Both the position numbers and the translations under genes were made by a program. Source: Zeugodacus cucurbitae (Eukaryota > Arthropoda > Insecta > Diptera > Tephritidae). Taken from it: DNA of 64,000 bases. The stretch covers positions 58,124,501 to 58,188,500 of the forward strand of contig NC_071670.1 in the NCBI RefSeq assembly GCF_028554725.1. Direction: 5' to 3'. Below, piece by piece: positions 35,718-48,174 of this stretch. Under the pieces are notes generated by a model. It had not been told where the DNA came from, searched no databases, and worked only from the letters and a program-made list of their open reading frames with translations. Position 1 is the stretch's first letter. Each line of letters starts with the position of its first letter.

Positions 35718-36670
35718 TCGGGTGATCCAAGTAGAGTAACTTTTTTTAACAGATTACGCGAAAGTCGTATCAAGCGGTCATGTTATTTTTGTTCAGTATT
35801 GTTTGTCATTTCATCATGGAAAGACTCATATCTCAACAACGATTACAAATTGTTCAACATGTCAATTGCTTAAATGTGTATAGCGCGCTTCGCTCAACTT
35901 ATGGTCAACATAATCGACCTACTGATCGTACTATTCGCAACACCATCACCCAATTTGAGCCCCAGCATTCATATTGGATAATATTCGACCGAATATACCA
36001 CGTCCAGCACGCAGTGAAGAAAATATAGCAACTGTAGGTGAGAGTGTGCACGAAGACCGTGGAGGGTCCATTCGGCACCGTTCGTAGCAACTCGGACTGT
36101 CGTATGGAACGACCTGGCGCATTTTACGTCGTGATATTAAATCGAAAGGATACAAAATACAGCTTGTGCAAGAACTGAAGCTGCTTGACTTTCCCGATCG
36201 ACATCGCTTCGCTCTTTGGGCTCTTGAAAACTTCTAAGAAGATCCGATGTTTTCGAGCCAAATTCTGTTCAGTGATATCATCATTCAATCATCGGTCCAT
36301 ATTTCTAAAAATATGATGCCGGTGAGAACGTAACTGTCAATGGCGACCGTTATCTCGCCATGATAACCGACTATTTGATGGCTGAAATTGAAGCTCGTGA
36401 GAGATTTGGTTTCAACAAGAGGGCGCCACTTCTCACACATCGCAACAATCAATGGATTTATTGAGAGAACACTTTGGTGAGCAGCTAATTTCACGTTTTG
36501 GGCCGGTCGATTGGCCACCGCTTTGAATCAGGCCTTGGATCAAAACATCACGCGTGTCATTCGGCAGATATTCGTGGATACTCGAACGAGTTATCGAAAA
36601 TATAAGAAATTTAAAATTGTCTGTGTTTTTTTCTATAAAAAAGTAGGGAACCTCGAAATGGATCACCCTT
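35718..36670 (+). pseudogene. DD41D mariner with internal deletion
   Basis: TA-flanked (35716-35717 and 36671-36672) with ends TCGGGTGATCCAAGT and, inverted, AAGGGTGATCCATTT. The plus-strand transposase starts at 35817 (MERLISQQRLQIVQHV), continues with a helix-turn-helix region (GLSYGTTWRILRRDI) and KGYKIQLVQELK, then ILFSDI (first catalytic D). Later FQQEGA replaces the expected QQDGA (D to E), and sequence is lost between WPP and the following helices, removing the RSCD and TPLD motifs including the third catalytic D. Stops interrupt it as well. Same family as 5483-6648. Confidence 0.85.
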
Positions 36671-36672
36671 TA

Positions 36673-37474
36673 CAAGAAAACTTTCATACGTCTCTCCCAA
36701 TGGTGTTAAAAAATAGAGTCCAAATTTCAAACAATCAATAAAGAGTTTTTAAAGAAAAGTAGTTGTGAGAGTACTCTACCCGTGTTATTTAGGAGTGAAC
36801 CAGAAGTAACCACATAAGTCTTAAATCTATTGCCATATTGAAACTGGTTCTAGTAGTTGTATTATAAAAGTGAAAGATCTAACATTTTGAATTAAACCAC
36901 ACTAGGCAAATTGTAGGTGTAGTTTTCAATAAAAAAAAAAAATCCAAAATTTAAATAATTATTTTTGACAAATGGTTTAAATTGTCATGGATAAGATAAT
37001 CCAAAATAAATTATATAAATAATATATAACAAAATTTTATAAAATATTATAAATATATAATTTTATGAAGTAAGAAGATGTAAATGAATAACTCGTTGTC
37101 CCTAATTAGCTTCTTTAATTAAAAAAAAATTATAAAACGAACCGCCATACAGTGCCCTTGAGCTTCCAGACAACTTTTGAAAAAAAAAAACAAAAATACA
37201 TTTGTGTCCACACACATTCGTTAATAAAAGAGTACAACAACAACAAGTAAAGAGAATTAATGAAAATTACAAGGCAACGATACATAAAAGGCTGTACTTA
37301 CCAATATCGCCATGTATGTGCGTTCGTATGTGTTGCACACTCAACACAAAGTGAAGTGGCTGTAAAAAACACAACAAAAGAAATTGTCAAATAAATAAAA
37401 TCATGCATAAATCTAAAATTAAATTGAGGTTATGTGTTTGTTGTAAATGAAATTATTGTTTGAATTGAAAAAAA
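36673..37474. other. Upstream region of the putative channel exon
   Basis: AT-rich DNA with A runs near 36930 and 37180. It may include the promoter or leader of the exon at 37475, but no core promoter motif stands out. Confidence 0.4.
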
Positions 37475-37687
37475 ATGAAGAATCGTAAAAATATTGGCGA
37501 CTCTTCCGACGAAGACAGCGTAGAACTGCTGGATAAACTGAAGCATGTGCACGTTGAGTCGGAGGCAACCAGTCATGTGCTCTGTTATAAGGAGAAAACC
37601 TGTTGGGAGTCTATGCAATGGAAATCGGCGCTAAATCATATTATCCTATTCGCATCGCTGTCGATCTATTGTGGCGTAGGTGGGCTG
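37475..37687 (+). CDS. First coding exon of a putative two-pore-domain K+ channel
   Basis: An ATG with A at -3 opens a 71-codon exon: a charged cytoplasmic start with an acidic serine cluster (DSSDEDSVELLDKLK), then CWESMQWKSALNHIILFASL and SIYCGVGGL, where a consensus donor GTAAGT begins at 37688 (phase 0). A short cytoplasmic N-terminus leading into a first membrane helix that ends Y-x-x-x-G-(A/G)-L, with an intron there, matches the M1 region of insect K2P (TWIK/TASK-like) channels, which set resting membrane potential. No pore-loop exon (G-Y/F-G motif) is visible in the remaining 26 kb, so either the first intron is very long or the assignment is wrong. Exon confidence is higher than family confidence. 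Confidence 0.55.
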
Positions 37688-39005
37688 GTAAGTGAAAATA
37701 TTTTATGTTTGAAAATAATAAATGATTACTGGATTATTTTACTTTTATATAAGAAAAATAATTTTTCAATAAGAATAATTATATTTTCGAAAAAAATCCA
37801 GTTTTGCACCAGCATGATACAGTGAATCAAGAAATACTTATACACACCTACAACTAAAACATTTCAATCAACATGAGATTTAAATAATTATTTTTTAAAT
37901 TTTTTTTCACCCACTTTTTCTTGTTGTTTTCATTATTTTCCGAGTATTTGTGTTTATTTTCAAGTGGCCATAAAACATTTAAGTGCTGCTAATAGAAAAA
38001 TTTCTGCGTGGGATTAACACAAGTGGCTAATCTAGCCAAATGGCCAAAAATAAATACAAGAACAGCAACAACTACTTTTCGAAGGCATAGACGCAGAAGA
38101 CGCTTGTAGTGTTCTGAAATTTGCTTTGTGTAGAAAAATGTTTGGTTATTCATCTTCATCAATCAATGAGATAAACTGATGAATATATAGCAAAGTAGCA
38201 AATAACTTTACCAATGTATTGGTATTTATTTTATATGTAAGAGTGTATGTAAATGTGTGCTGTGTAGAGTAATCGCCTTGTAAATGGCTGCTGTCAATAT
38301 TCATGAATAACTTGTTTGTTGGCGAAGACAAATTTGTTGGTCAACTTCGAAAGTTAATTAGCCAATGAGAAAGTGAAAAAAAAAAACTAAAAATTAGTAA
38401 TGAATTTCATGTTAAAGTATGTAAAAGCAAGTGTGCTTATCTTAACCCGTTAGCGACTTTTTTTTCGAAAAACTTTTTTTTATGTTTTTACAAATTAAAA
38501 AAGGCTACAAAATACGATACTACGACTTTCTTGAATTATATCAAAGGAACAAATTGTATTTCTGTCTTTCTTCTGCATTACAGATGAATACTATATCTTT
38601 AATGAATCCCAACCTTTTCTGCTTTAAAGATACATTTCTAGACTACTCTAGAAATAAAGATCCCAACTTCTAACAATATATTATACTTCTCAATTTTCAT
38701 TAAAAGAGCTTATATTTGTTTAGACCATACTCTAAATATAATATTAATCCAAGCTCATTAAATCATATCATAAAACATACAGTCACCAAAAAATGTCTTT
38801 GAAGATCTTTCAAAACAACCGCAATCAGTTAGAACCAATAAGAATACAAATAAATTTAGTCGAAGTTAACTTAGAAGTGAGTTTGACATTTTTTCCACAA
38901 GAAATACTTGAGTCCTAGAGACAACTACAAGTGATCCAAAAGGATATACATGTTTTATCAGAACTAAACAATACTGACCTTGGCCATAAGGCTTCGATGA
39001 ATTAA
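37688..39005. other. Probable intron DNA
   Basis: This starts at the GTAAGT donor of the exon before it. AT-rich with no recognised element. Confidence 0.45.
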
Positions 39006-39730
39006 GGGGTTATATACAGTTAGACGGCCGAAAAAAAGTGAATTTTCCAGAATTTTTTCTGAGAAAACTTTTTAATTTATTGATCCAAAAATGTATACAC
39101 ATATGGTATCTTTTAACTGTATTTTAAGACTTAGTACTAGTAAAAATATTTATTTGAAAAAGAGCTACAGCTGATCTCCAGGAGCTCCTCTCAAAAAAGA
39201 CGTTTTGCGGTGACCACTATATCTCGGAACTGGATCATATGAAATTAAAAAACCAAACAGATTTCGTTAAAATAATGTTAAATCTAGTATTTAATCGAAG
39301 GAATAAGCAAAATAAAATTTTTTGACAAAATGGCGGTTTCTCAAAAAAAAATCGATTCTTCACCGAAATTTCGGAGTAAATTGTTTACAAAAAAAAAAAT
39401 ATTTATCGGAGAGAAAAAATCTTCGATTAATTACTAAAAAATATATTTAAGAAGGTCGTGTTAAAATTTGAGACTAATCGGTCTAGCCGTTTTCGAGTAA
39501 TGTTGGTCACCGACTTTGAAAACACCATTTTGAGAAAAACGCGTTTTAAGTTTGGACCTTGTACTTCCAAGCACTCTGAAACGTCTTTTCAAATTTTTCA
39601 TTTGCTTGTAACTTTGAAAATATTCACCGGAACGATATGAAATTTTTTGTGTGTATTCTTAAATATATGTACATTAAGAAAATGAAATAAAAAAATCGAT
39701 TTTTTGAAAATTCTAACTGTATATAACCGC
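39006..39730. mobile_element. TTAA-flanked MITE with GGGGTTATATACAGTTAG ends
   Basis: TTAA at 39002-39005 and 39731-39734. The left end is GGGGTTATATACAGTTAG; the right end, read inward, is GCGGTTATATACAGTTAG. At 725 bp it carries no transposase. The internal block TTTGAGAAAAACGCGTTTTA lies near 39530, following an ACTTTGAAAACACC motif. The TTAA duplication suggests piggyBac-type mobilisation. Confidence 0.85.
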
Positions 39731-39734
39731 TTAA

Positions 39735-41793
39735 AGAAAGTTCTTCAAAAGCCTGGTAAATACGGTCAAGTGGCGGTAGACTACAGATGTAAAATTTTTT
39801 GGTAAGAAGAAGCTTTTAATAAGATCCGTCAGCAGGTCGAAAGCCTCTTAAATGCATATAGTGCACCAACTTTCGGAGTTCAGAAGTGTATCTCAAGCAT
39901 ATAAAGAGTTTCGAAAAAAAACTGCAAGACTATAGTCGTAGAAATATAATTATAATTGGAAGAGACTCTCTCTTACCCTCTCTCTGAGTCATACGGAAGG
40001 CTCCAAAAATTACTAAGTCTACGATTCGTATTATTATACGAATACATTACGGTTGCCGAAATATATGGACAAGCTATAAGTAAGACCATGTCTACCTTGG
40101 CCGTAAAGCAGTAAACCAAAGCCCTCTTATCGGAATTGATCGGCTGATCTTGTTGAATGTTTATTTTTGGAATAAAAAATCCTGGGCGTGATCGTGATGC
40201 ATAAATACAATAGTAAAGCATAATCTCGGAACTCACAAAGTATATTATCATAAAGAATTAATGAATGATGATGGATTGCTTGAAGGCAGGTTTCTTTTAA
40301 ACATAAGCTCCTGAAAGGCAATGAAAATACGGAAATTAATAGTTAAACACATTTCGGAAGCCCAGTGATTTCTCCATGAGTAAGAGAAATTAATTCATCA
40401 CATGAATAGTAATTTTCTAAAACTGACAAACCCAACGAACTTTATATAACCAAACTATTACATACAGACATCCATAAACAATTTCCAAAAGACATATTAA
40501 TTTGTATACTGGTCTTCACATATGCATACCCAAATATTTCATAGAGAACCAAACATATGTCTCAGCTCCTAAGTATATATGTATTTATGGCAATCTATGC
40601 AAAATTTAGTACTATCACACTCCGTACAAATTTATTGATTGCATGTCGTGCGGTAATTAAACGGTGAGTTCGGCGACACAAGTCAGCGACGACTGCCACA
40701 ACTGCCGCCACAAAGTAACGCTATACAACCGAAAAAAGTTATTATGCAAAATTTTATATGTAAATATTTAAGTGGTCATGTCGCGACTAAAGAAATCGAT
40801 AGGGAGCTCGTGTTGGCGCTCAAAACCGAAGAGTTTGCAATAAAAGTCACACACACATACATACATATATACACACAAGTATGGACAATGAAGTAGTTTG
40901 TGATGTGGCTAAGCCGCTCGGTGAAAAGTCACGTGTTCACGTGCAGCACGCAATATTTGACGCCATAAAACACACACGCACATAAATACATACATATGTA
41001 CTTGCATGGATATGCTCACTGATGTTTGCATAATCGTAAGGTGTTGGGTGAAACAAATCCATTTTGTTATTTCTAACCAAAAGTTGTGGTTTTCCGTCGA
41101 TATAACGGTAAATAGAAATTTTGAAATCCATGCGGTTTAGCAAAGTTTAAGCGAAGAATTGTTTGTTTATTTTTGAAGGGACTTTTTTACTCCTAAACTT
41201 AAAGTTAGATCAAATCCCACTTTGTATAAATATTGGTTACGACAAATGGGTATTGAGGGCGCACCTGGACTCCTTGGAAACAGTGAATATTTTATATTGT
41301 TTATATTGTTTGTCCAGAGATCAAGGGGTTGGGCTTTAGAACACTTACTTGTCTCGATTGTCTAGATTTTTCAAGTTCCTGAGCACAGCATGAGAACCGA
41401 ATCTGCACGAAGCACGGGCAGTCAAACTCAAAAACTACTACGTGTCAGCAACCCACCTTTTTAAGCACGAAGTATTTCCTATACCTCGGTCTCAGCCTCA
41501 CTACTCGGTCCGAAAGTTTTTGTCGAGCTCTTCTATCCGTTTAGAGACAAGTATAAATATCCCTTCAAACCAGATAATGGTCACCTTAAAGGATTGGTTT
41601 TTGGCTTCTCGAGACCATAAGTCCTCAGTAGACGATCGAGAAACAAGTAGGTAAATTACAGAACCACACAAAAAAACATTGTTTGTCATGACCAGGGGCT
41701 CTTACTATGTGCATTATATGTTTCTGAGGTCGTGCATTATATGATGGCGCCAGTGTTTGTCGCTGAATCCGAATGCAAGGTCCATTTAACCCC
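39735..41793. other. Non-coding DNA
   Basis: Nothing supportable. Short frames at 39973-40321, 40937-41143 and 41442-41689 lack domains, and several overlap on opposite strands. TACATACATA runs occur near 40858 and 40988. Confidence 0.45.
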
Positions 41794-42090
41794 ATCAGAT
41801 CAGGGTTTTGATCAGCAACTCTGAGAACCCCCGAGTAACGAGTTTGAAGTGACTCCGATTAATTTTTCAAAAAAGCGTCCGCTTTATTGAATTCGAAATT
41901 TTTAATTTTGAAAACCCAATATCGAATTCGTAATCAGAGACCTCGAAAACCCCCGAATAACGAGCGAATACGATGAATTTTAAAAATCGCTGTCCGCCAT
42001 ATTGGTTTTCTGGAGTTATCTCAAAACCCTGATGATTCAAACTGGCGGATCCAATATAGCGGACGCTTTTTTGAAAAATTCATAAGCCCC
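41794..42090. repeat. Fold-back repeat cluster
   Basis: ATCAGGGTTTTGATC near 41797-41815 pairs with GATCTCAAAACCCTGAT near 42018-42033. AATTTTTCAAAAAAGCGTCC near 41860 pairs with GGACGCTTTTTTGAAAAATT near 42062-42080. A direct repeat of GA(G/A)AACCCCCGA(G/A)TAACGAG occurs twice (about 41824 and 41947). Together these suggest a compound inverted-repeat element of about 300 bp; its class is unknown. Confidence 0.6.
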
Positions 42091-43730
42091 AGGTCATTAC
42101 AGTTTTTCTTTTTTTTGCGTGGCTGTGTTAATAAGGAAGTAAATATCTAATGTTCTTGAGGAGGCTCATTACACCATGAACATAAATCTTGTCTTCTCAC
42201 TTGTATCATTTGATATTGAGATGACGGACTGTCTACCTAAAGGAGCATCCAGTAGGCTGACGCAATAGTAAGGAAAATGCGAAAGGTATTCGTTTTCAGC
42301 AGAGGATGCCTTCCTCTTCTTGCTAAAAACACCTTTCTTGAGTTACCTTAGTAAAGGTCGGCAAGCTTGTAGACATTTTTCACGGATTCACATGGACTAC
42401 TTCGGAAATGATAAAACCAACAAAAAAACTATATAGCTATACGTTATTTTATGGACTGGATTTCGATATCAAAGTTTCTTTAGTTATGTACCACCCTCTG
42501 GGTTTAAGGCTAAGTCACATATAAATATTATTGCTCGAACCATATTATGTAAATGTAAACACCCACCATGCAAATTAACAACCTCAATTCAAAGCTTCTC
42601 ATATAAAAAGCTACATTTATAATCCAACCATAAGTAAGTACTTCAGTAGGCAGTTATATGAATATACTATGCTCGTACCTATTTTATTGAATAATTACAG
42701 AGTTGCTACTTTTGATGTCACTGCATTGCACGCACATTTCAAATCACATTTCGAATCACTTGCGATATCACATTCCCCCGCTCTTAAGAATGTTCACTTG
42801 GGCAAAGTGTTGTAAATGGTTGAAATCAAAAGAACTCGTAGAAACGTGTGTGTAACGGCCGTAAATATCCGTGGCATTAAGACGTTACATGCAACATCAA
42901 CATCAAGTTAAGATTTCCGTTTGGTGGCTTTTGCAATTTCCGTTCCATTTCCTTATGAATATGCAGCATTAAAATACTAGTTTTTTTCCAACTTTTCTAT
43001 ATTTTTATGGTACTTAATTACAGCGACATCTGGTGAAGGGGGCGCTTCCTTTAAAAGTGTATTTATGGTCTTTGAGGCTTTCAATGTGTCACTTAGAGAA
43101 TTTGAAAAATGCATTTTTATTTGTACGTGAATTTCAAAGTGTGCCATAATTTATACAATGTTGCAGCAATTTGGGTGTGGAATGTGGTACATTTATGTAT
43201 TTTTATTGAATTATAATACCCTTTGTATAATCACGCTCTGGGTGTTTCCTAACGCTATTGTAAACGTACTTTTGTATAATAGTTATGATAGATAGTCACA
43301 CTAGGAGTTTATGTTGCAACTGTCGCATGTAAAATATTGTGGATTAATTGCTGATATATACGAATGATATAAGAAACAAAATATCGTCTACCTATGTCAT
43401 AGATTGTGGATTTCTAGTAATAAATAATGACTTAGATATTTTATGTAGATCATTATTGTAGTAGTAGATGAGGCTGAGTTCATAGTGAAGTAAAGAGCGA
43501 AGCAATAAATCAATATAAAAGGTTGGTAATAGAGTTTAAGATTGATCCCAAAGTTCTGACGGCTTCTAGTTTCACTTTTTTACGTTTTTAGAAGCAAACC
43601 GCGTCATCTTAGGGTTAACTTAAATCTTATAGTTGGTATATGGGGACCTTACCCCTGGGCCGATTTCTTTCATTTAAAGGTGATAAGCTTATTGATATTA
43701 TTTATATCGATTAGATAAAGATGGTACGAA
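42091..43730. other. Non-coding DNA
   Basis: No exon or element end was recognised. Confidence 0.4.
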
Positions 43731-45940
43731 AACAAGTAAAGAAATGCTGAGTTCGGGTGCAACTGAACATTTTATACTCTCGCAATTTATTGCTATATTT
43801 TTATTAACATAACAAACAATTTGACAGACTTACAGCCCTATTCTGTGCACTTTACAAATTCAACAAATTTCTAATTTGTAAAAAATTGAAATTTATCAAG
43901 CATTTCGTATTCTGTGTCTAAAATAAAAAGCTCTTTTCTTTATAGGTTGTTAAGAAGTAAAATGCTCTTGACAAATAAAATATCTCGCTGTGGATAGTTG
44001 TGAAAGTGAATTTGTTGCAATGCAGATATTTTACTTTTGTCGTTAGTTTTATACAAAGAGGAAAAATATGAACATGTGGATGGCTCGCGTTATTGAGCCG
44101 TTTTTATAATATATTAAGAAGTTTATTTTTCCGTTTTTTGTATAAAAAAATGAGGATAATGAGGGTAACATTGACGAAATTGTTTTCTATATATTGCATG
44201 CGATTACAGCTTAGCAAATTTTTGCCAACAAAGAACAAAGTTTAGATTTCGTAGTCCCCAAGGAACTTTTCTGAAGCTAAACATAACAACCAACTAAATA
44301 AAAATTGCATTCCAAACAGCTTTAAATATATTATAAAGGACATATGTATATGTATTATATTATGAAGTATCCTACGGCTTTGCGGGGGAGCAAAAGACTA
44401 TGGAGGATTTGGGATGGAAAAGTGAATATATAGGCTCTGCCATTTGATTACCAATCAACTTTATTTACGCGCAGCACTCCCTGTTTGGTTAGGTATAGCC
44501 CTGTCATCTATATAGAGTAAATGGAGTTGTGAAACCAAACCAAATACTTTGCATCAGGTCTGAAAGGCTTCAGTCGATATCTCGATATCAGAATCTGATA
44601 ACTCTTTGGTCAATCATAAACCAAACTTATCAACGAAGCCACACTAAAGAAGGCTCGGTTAAAACAAACACTCATCCAAATAACGGCCTTTTGCATGAAC
44701 AATAGTGCCAGCTTCGGAGCATGGAATATTTGCGCACCCTAAGAAAAGTCTAGACCAAAAGCAATGGATTTATTGTGAAATTGAAGTTAAATTATTAACT
44801 ATTTTGCAACAAATATTGAAATGTATTTGAAAACTTACGTTAAAAAATAATTCAAATCAATTTTTCAATTCAATTCGAATATAATTGGACAGAATCAGCT
44901 GTTTCTGTTTACATTATTTTGTTTCCCACACGTGTGGGGAAAAGCTATGCGTACTGTAGCTTTTTATTTTATCAAAATTGTCACAGAATACCAAAAAAGT
45001 TCTTACTTGATAAAAATCTGAAAAAAATTTTAAACTTTTTTGTTATTTTGTCAAGTGCACAGAATAGGACTGTTATTCTTCATATACATATATAGTATAA
45101 AGTCCATTGAATGTTTGAATCCCCTAATATTAGGTATATGGGAGCTAGGGGAAGTTATTACCCGTTTTTAGCCATTTCTGGCACAGAGACACACTATTAA
45201 AAAAAAAGATTTCCTCTCAATTAAATTAAGATATCTGAGAGATTTACCGACATTCTCGGTGAAAAACTATCATAAGGCACGGAGTTCTTCATATTCGATA
45301 TCCGGACATAGTCGATATAGTCCGATTTCGACAATTTTTTCACAAGTGATGCCACAGATCATATACTCTATGGACGCTAGAGTATTTGTGGAAAGTTTTA
45401 TTTCGCTATCTTCATTGGTTCCTTATGTATATATTATAAAGTGAAGGAATAAGATGGTGTTCAAAATTGAGTTATATGGGAAGTTATCAATGTTGTGAAC
45501 CGATTTCAACCATTTTCCTCACGTGACATCTGGGTGTCAAGAAAATTTTATGTATCGAATTTCATTGAAATCTGTCGAGTAGTTCCTGAGATATGGTTTT
45601 TGACCCATAAGTGGGCGACGCCACGCCCATTTTCCATTTTGTAAAAAAATCTGAGTGCAGCTTCCATCTGCCATTTCTCATGTGAAATTTAGTGTAATTT
45701 TCAACCTAACCTTTGTATGGGAGGTGGGCGTGGCTATTATCCGATTTCAACTATTTTCATGGTGTAGAGTGGGGTACGTAAGGGAACTGAATCCGGATTT
45801 GAACTCCACTCTTCACCCTGATCACTTTTGTATAAATAACCCTATATCTAACTCGTTAAGTTTTGGGTGTTACAAACAACCGTTAGGTGAACAAAGCTAT
45901 TATACTCTCTAAGCAACTTTGTTGCGAGAGTATAAAAATA
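43731..45940 (+). mobile_element. Hairpin-ended (Helentron/DINE-like) repeat, split by an insertion
   Basis: This starts ACAAGTAAAGAAATGCTGAG with the 5-prime hairpin decayed (GTTCGGGTGCAACTGAAC), then TTTTATACTCTCGCAA. The element resumes after the insertion at 43833-45072 and ends with a strong hairpin, ATACTCTC-TAA-GCAAC-TTT-GTTGC-GAGAGTAT, near 45902-45934. The stretch around 45580-45655 (GTCGAGTAGTTCCTGAGATA and GGGCGACGCCACGCCCATTT) is nearly identical to 48630-48705 in the neighbouring copy. No coding capacity. Confidence 0.75.
43833..45072. mobile_element. Harbinger-like element nested in the hairpin-ended repeat
   Basis: It is bounded by TTA (43830-43832 and 45073-45075). The left end is CAGCCCTATTCTGTGCACTT; the right end, read inward, is CAGTCCTATTCTGTGCACTT. 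A second, inner TATTCTGTG word is also mirrored near both ends. A 3-bp TTA duplication fits the PIF/Harbinger group. The 1,240-bp interior has no long open frame, so it is non-autonomous. Removing it restores the host repeat, which fixes the boundaries. Confidence 0.8.
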
Positions 45941-46575
45941 CACTAAGATTGGTATAAAAATTGAACTATGGATAAAAACTACTTGACCAATTGCAACGAA
46001 AGTCGGTTCATAACATTCTTTGGACATCCCATTGATTTGAAAATTGATGAAATCGGTTCATAACCACGCCTACTTTTTTATACCATCGCCCACCTAAAAA
46101 TCGCCGAAATCGGACTATCACTTTTCAAGACCCCAGATATACAATATGAGGACCTCAGTACTCGTGGCCAATTTTTAACCAAAAATATCGGTCAATCTCT
46201 CACATATTCCAAATTCAAAGGAGATGTGTTCCTTTAAAAAGCGTGTCTCTATGCCAAAAATGACCAAAATCAGGTCAATATTTCTTCTAGCCCCCATATA
46301 ACTCAAATACTGATTTTCTAACTTCAGATTTTATACTATATATATCGGTTGATATGTGAGATATCTTACCAAATTAAGTGAACGTATTGCCTTGGATATA
46401 ATGTAGTTTGGTAGTGAAAATTCGTTAAATCGGTTCAGGAATTACCCCAGTCCCCAGAATTTCGTTATTCTAGTAGGCTTAATGCAGAATATACGGGACG
46501 AATTGTGTGTTATCTTATTAAAATCATATACATAAATAGCGAGAGTATAAAATGTTCGACTACATCCGTTTCATA
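45941..46575 (-). mobile_element. Inverted, truncated relative of the hairpin-ended repeat
   Basis: Read on the minus strand it begins near 46570 with GTAGTCGAACATTTTATACTC and the adjoining TCTCGCTATTTATG, the start of the same family, and runs leftward to abut the copy ending at 45940. The tail hairpin is missing. No coding sequence. Confidence 0.6.
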
Positions 46576-48174
46576 TTGACTATTTGGTAACAAATTGAAT
46601 TTATTGGCTGTCTGAAACACCAATAAGCTTATTAAGTAGTAGGTGAAATAAAAACAATAAAATAGAGTTTTAGTACTTTTCTCGCTCTTTCATCGCAGAA
46701 ACCACTTTCTCTACTACATTTCCGCTCAGTCTGCAAATCAAAGTTCACACTAGCAAGAGGTCAACTAATTATGTAATAATTCTAACAAAATACAATCTAA
46801 CTCCAACATCGAGGCAATCAAACTTCGTAAATTTACCTTTAGCAACGCATATTTCACGGCTAAAGTGTACATATGTAACTTTCACTTAACTAATTTTTGC
46901 CATTTATCACCACTTACTGGCATTGCCATAGTTTATGCCACAAAAGTTCAAAGCACTTTCACCACCGTTTGGCAAACAACCAGAAAAAAAATCAACAAAT
47001 AGAAAAAAGAAAAAAAAGCTTTAAAAAATTTGTTTTGCGGCCAAGGTCAATAGTGGCAACTAGCTGAAAGGAAGTTGTACAATTTATAGAAGAGTACAAT
47101 GGGATTTCCTACAAAACCGTTTGCGGCAGACAGAGCAGAGCGCCATGAGGTGACGAAGTACAAACTCAAATAAAAACGCACAAAAAATAGTCTAGTTATG
47201 AGTTAGTGAACGCAGCACGCAAAATATGTCTTCAATGAGGCGAAAACACGAACAAAGCGAACAGCTTTTTAGGGTTTTATTTCAATTTTTTTTTGCTTTT
47301 TTTATATGTGATAGCTTCACAGTTATTTAAATATGTATATTGCGCCTTTATTTGGGTCAGTAGAGTAATTAGTATGGAAAATGCGCTAGTGTTGGAAAGC
47401 TTTATGGAAATTTACGGTTATATATATAAAAATTAAAGAAGGTATAAAAAATAATATGTAATATATTCTATAATCTCCATTTATTATATAGAGACGATTT
47501 TTCAATTGCTTTTGAATATGAGTGTTTGCAACCAACATATCCAAGGATATCAAGAGTAAGAAATGAGGAATCGTTTCGCTAATATAAAGTTGTTCAGTCA
47601 TTCACTATATTTATAGTCAAGTAAGTGTCAATTTTAAAGCTTGGACACACCTAATAAGTCACACGTAAAATGACTTCAACCTTTCATTTTCTTCGCCAAT
47701 TAATTTAGCTTCTTCATAAGCTATAATTTTTCATTACTATCTAATGGAAGACTATAAAATTGAATGCTCTTTTGAATACTTGATTGTTAATAACTAAATG
47801 AGGAAAAATTAATTGCCATCAAAATGAGCATGAAGTTGGCAAAAAACGGTTGGCAGTAAAATTATGAAAAAAGGTTACGTATACGCAGTGGTGGACAGAA
47901 AAGGTTAATAAAAAATAGATATGAAAGTATATGCGAGTATGTTTGTTGAAACACAATTACTGGATTTTGATACTACCTCTGAACACACTAACCGTTTGCC
48001 CGAATCTTTACAAGATTTGTTGAAATATAACCAGATTTAGAAATTGTCATAGAGTGATTAATATGAAAAAATGTAGATGATTAATTTGAAGACAATTATA
48101 CTGAATGAAAGCGAAGAAGTGTTCTAAAAGGATATACTCACTTATCAACTACGTAATCTATAATAGGCATTAGA
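46576..48174. other. Non-coding DNA
   Basis: No exon or element end was recognised. Poly-T/A stretches lie near 46985 and 47290. Confidence 0.4.

Noticed and set aside
35817..36028. An 80-residue plus-strand frame as an independent small gene
   Set aside because: It is the N-terminal part of the DD41D mariner transposase at 35718-36670.
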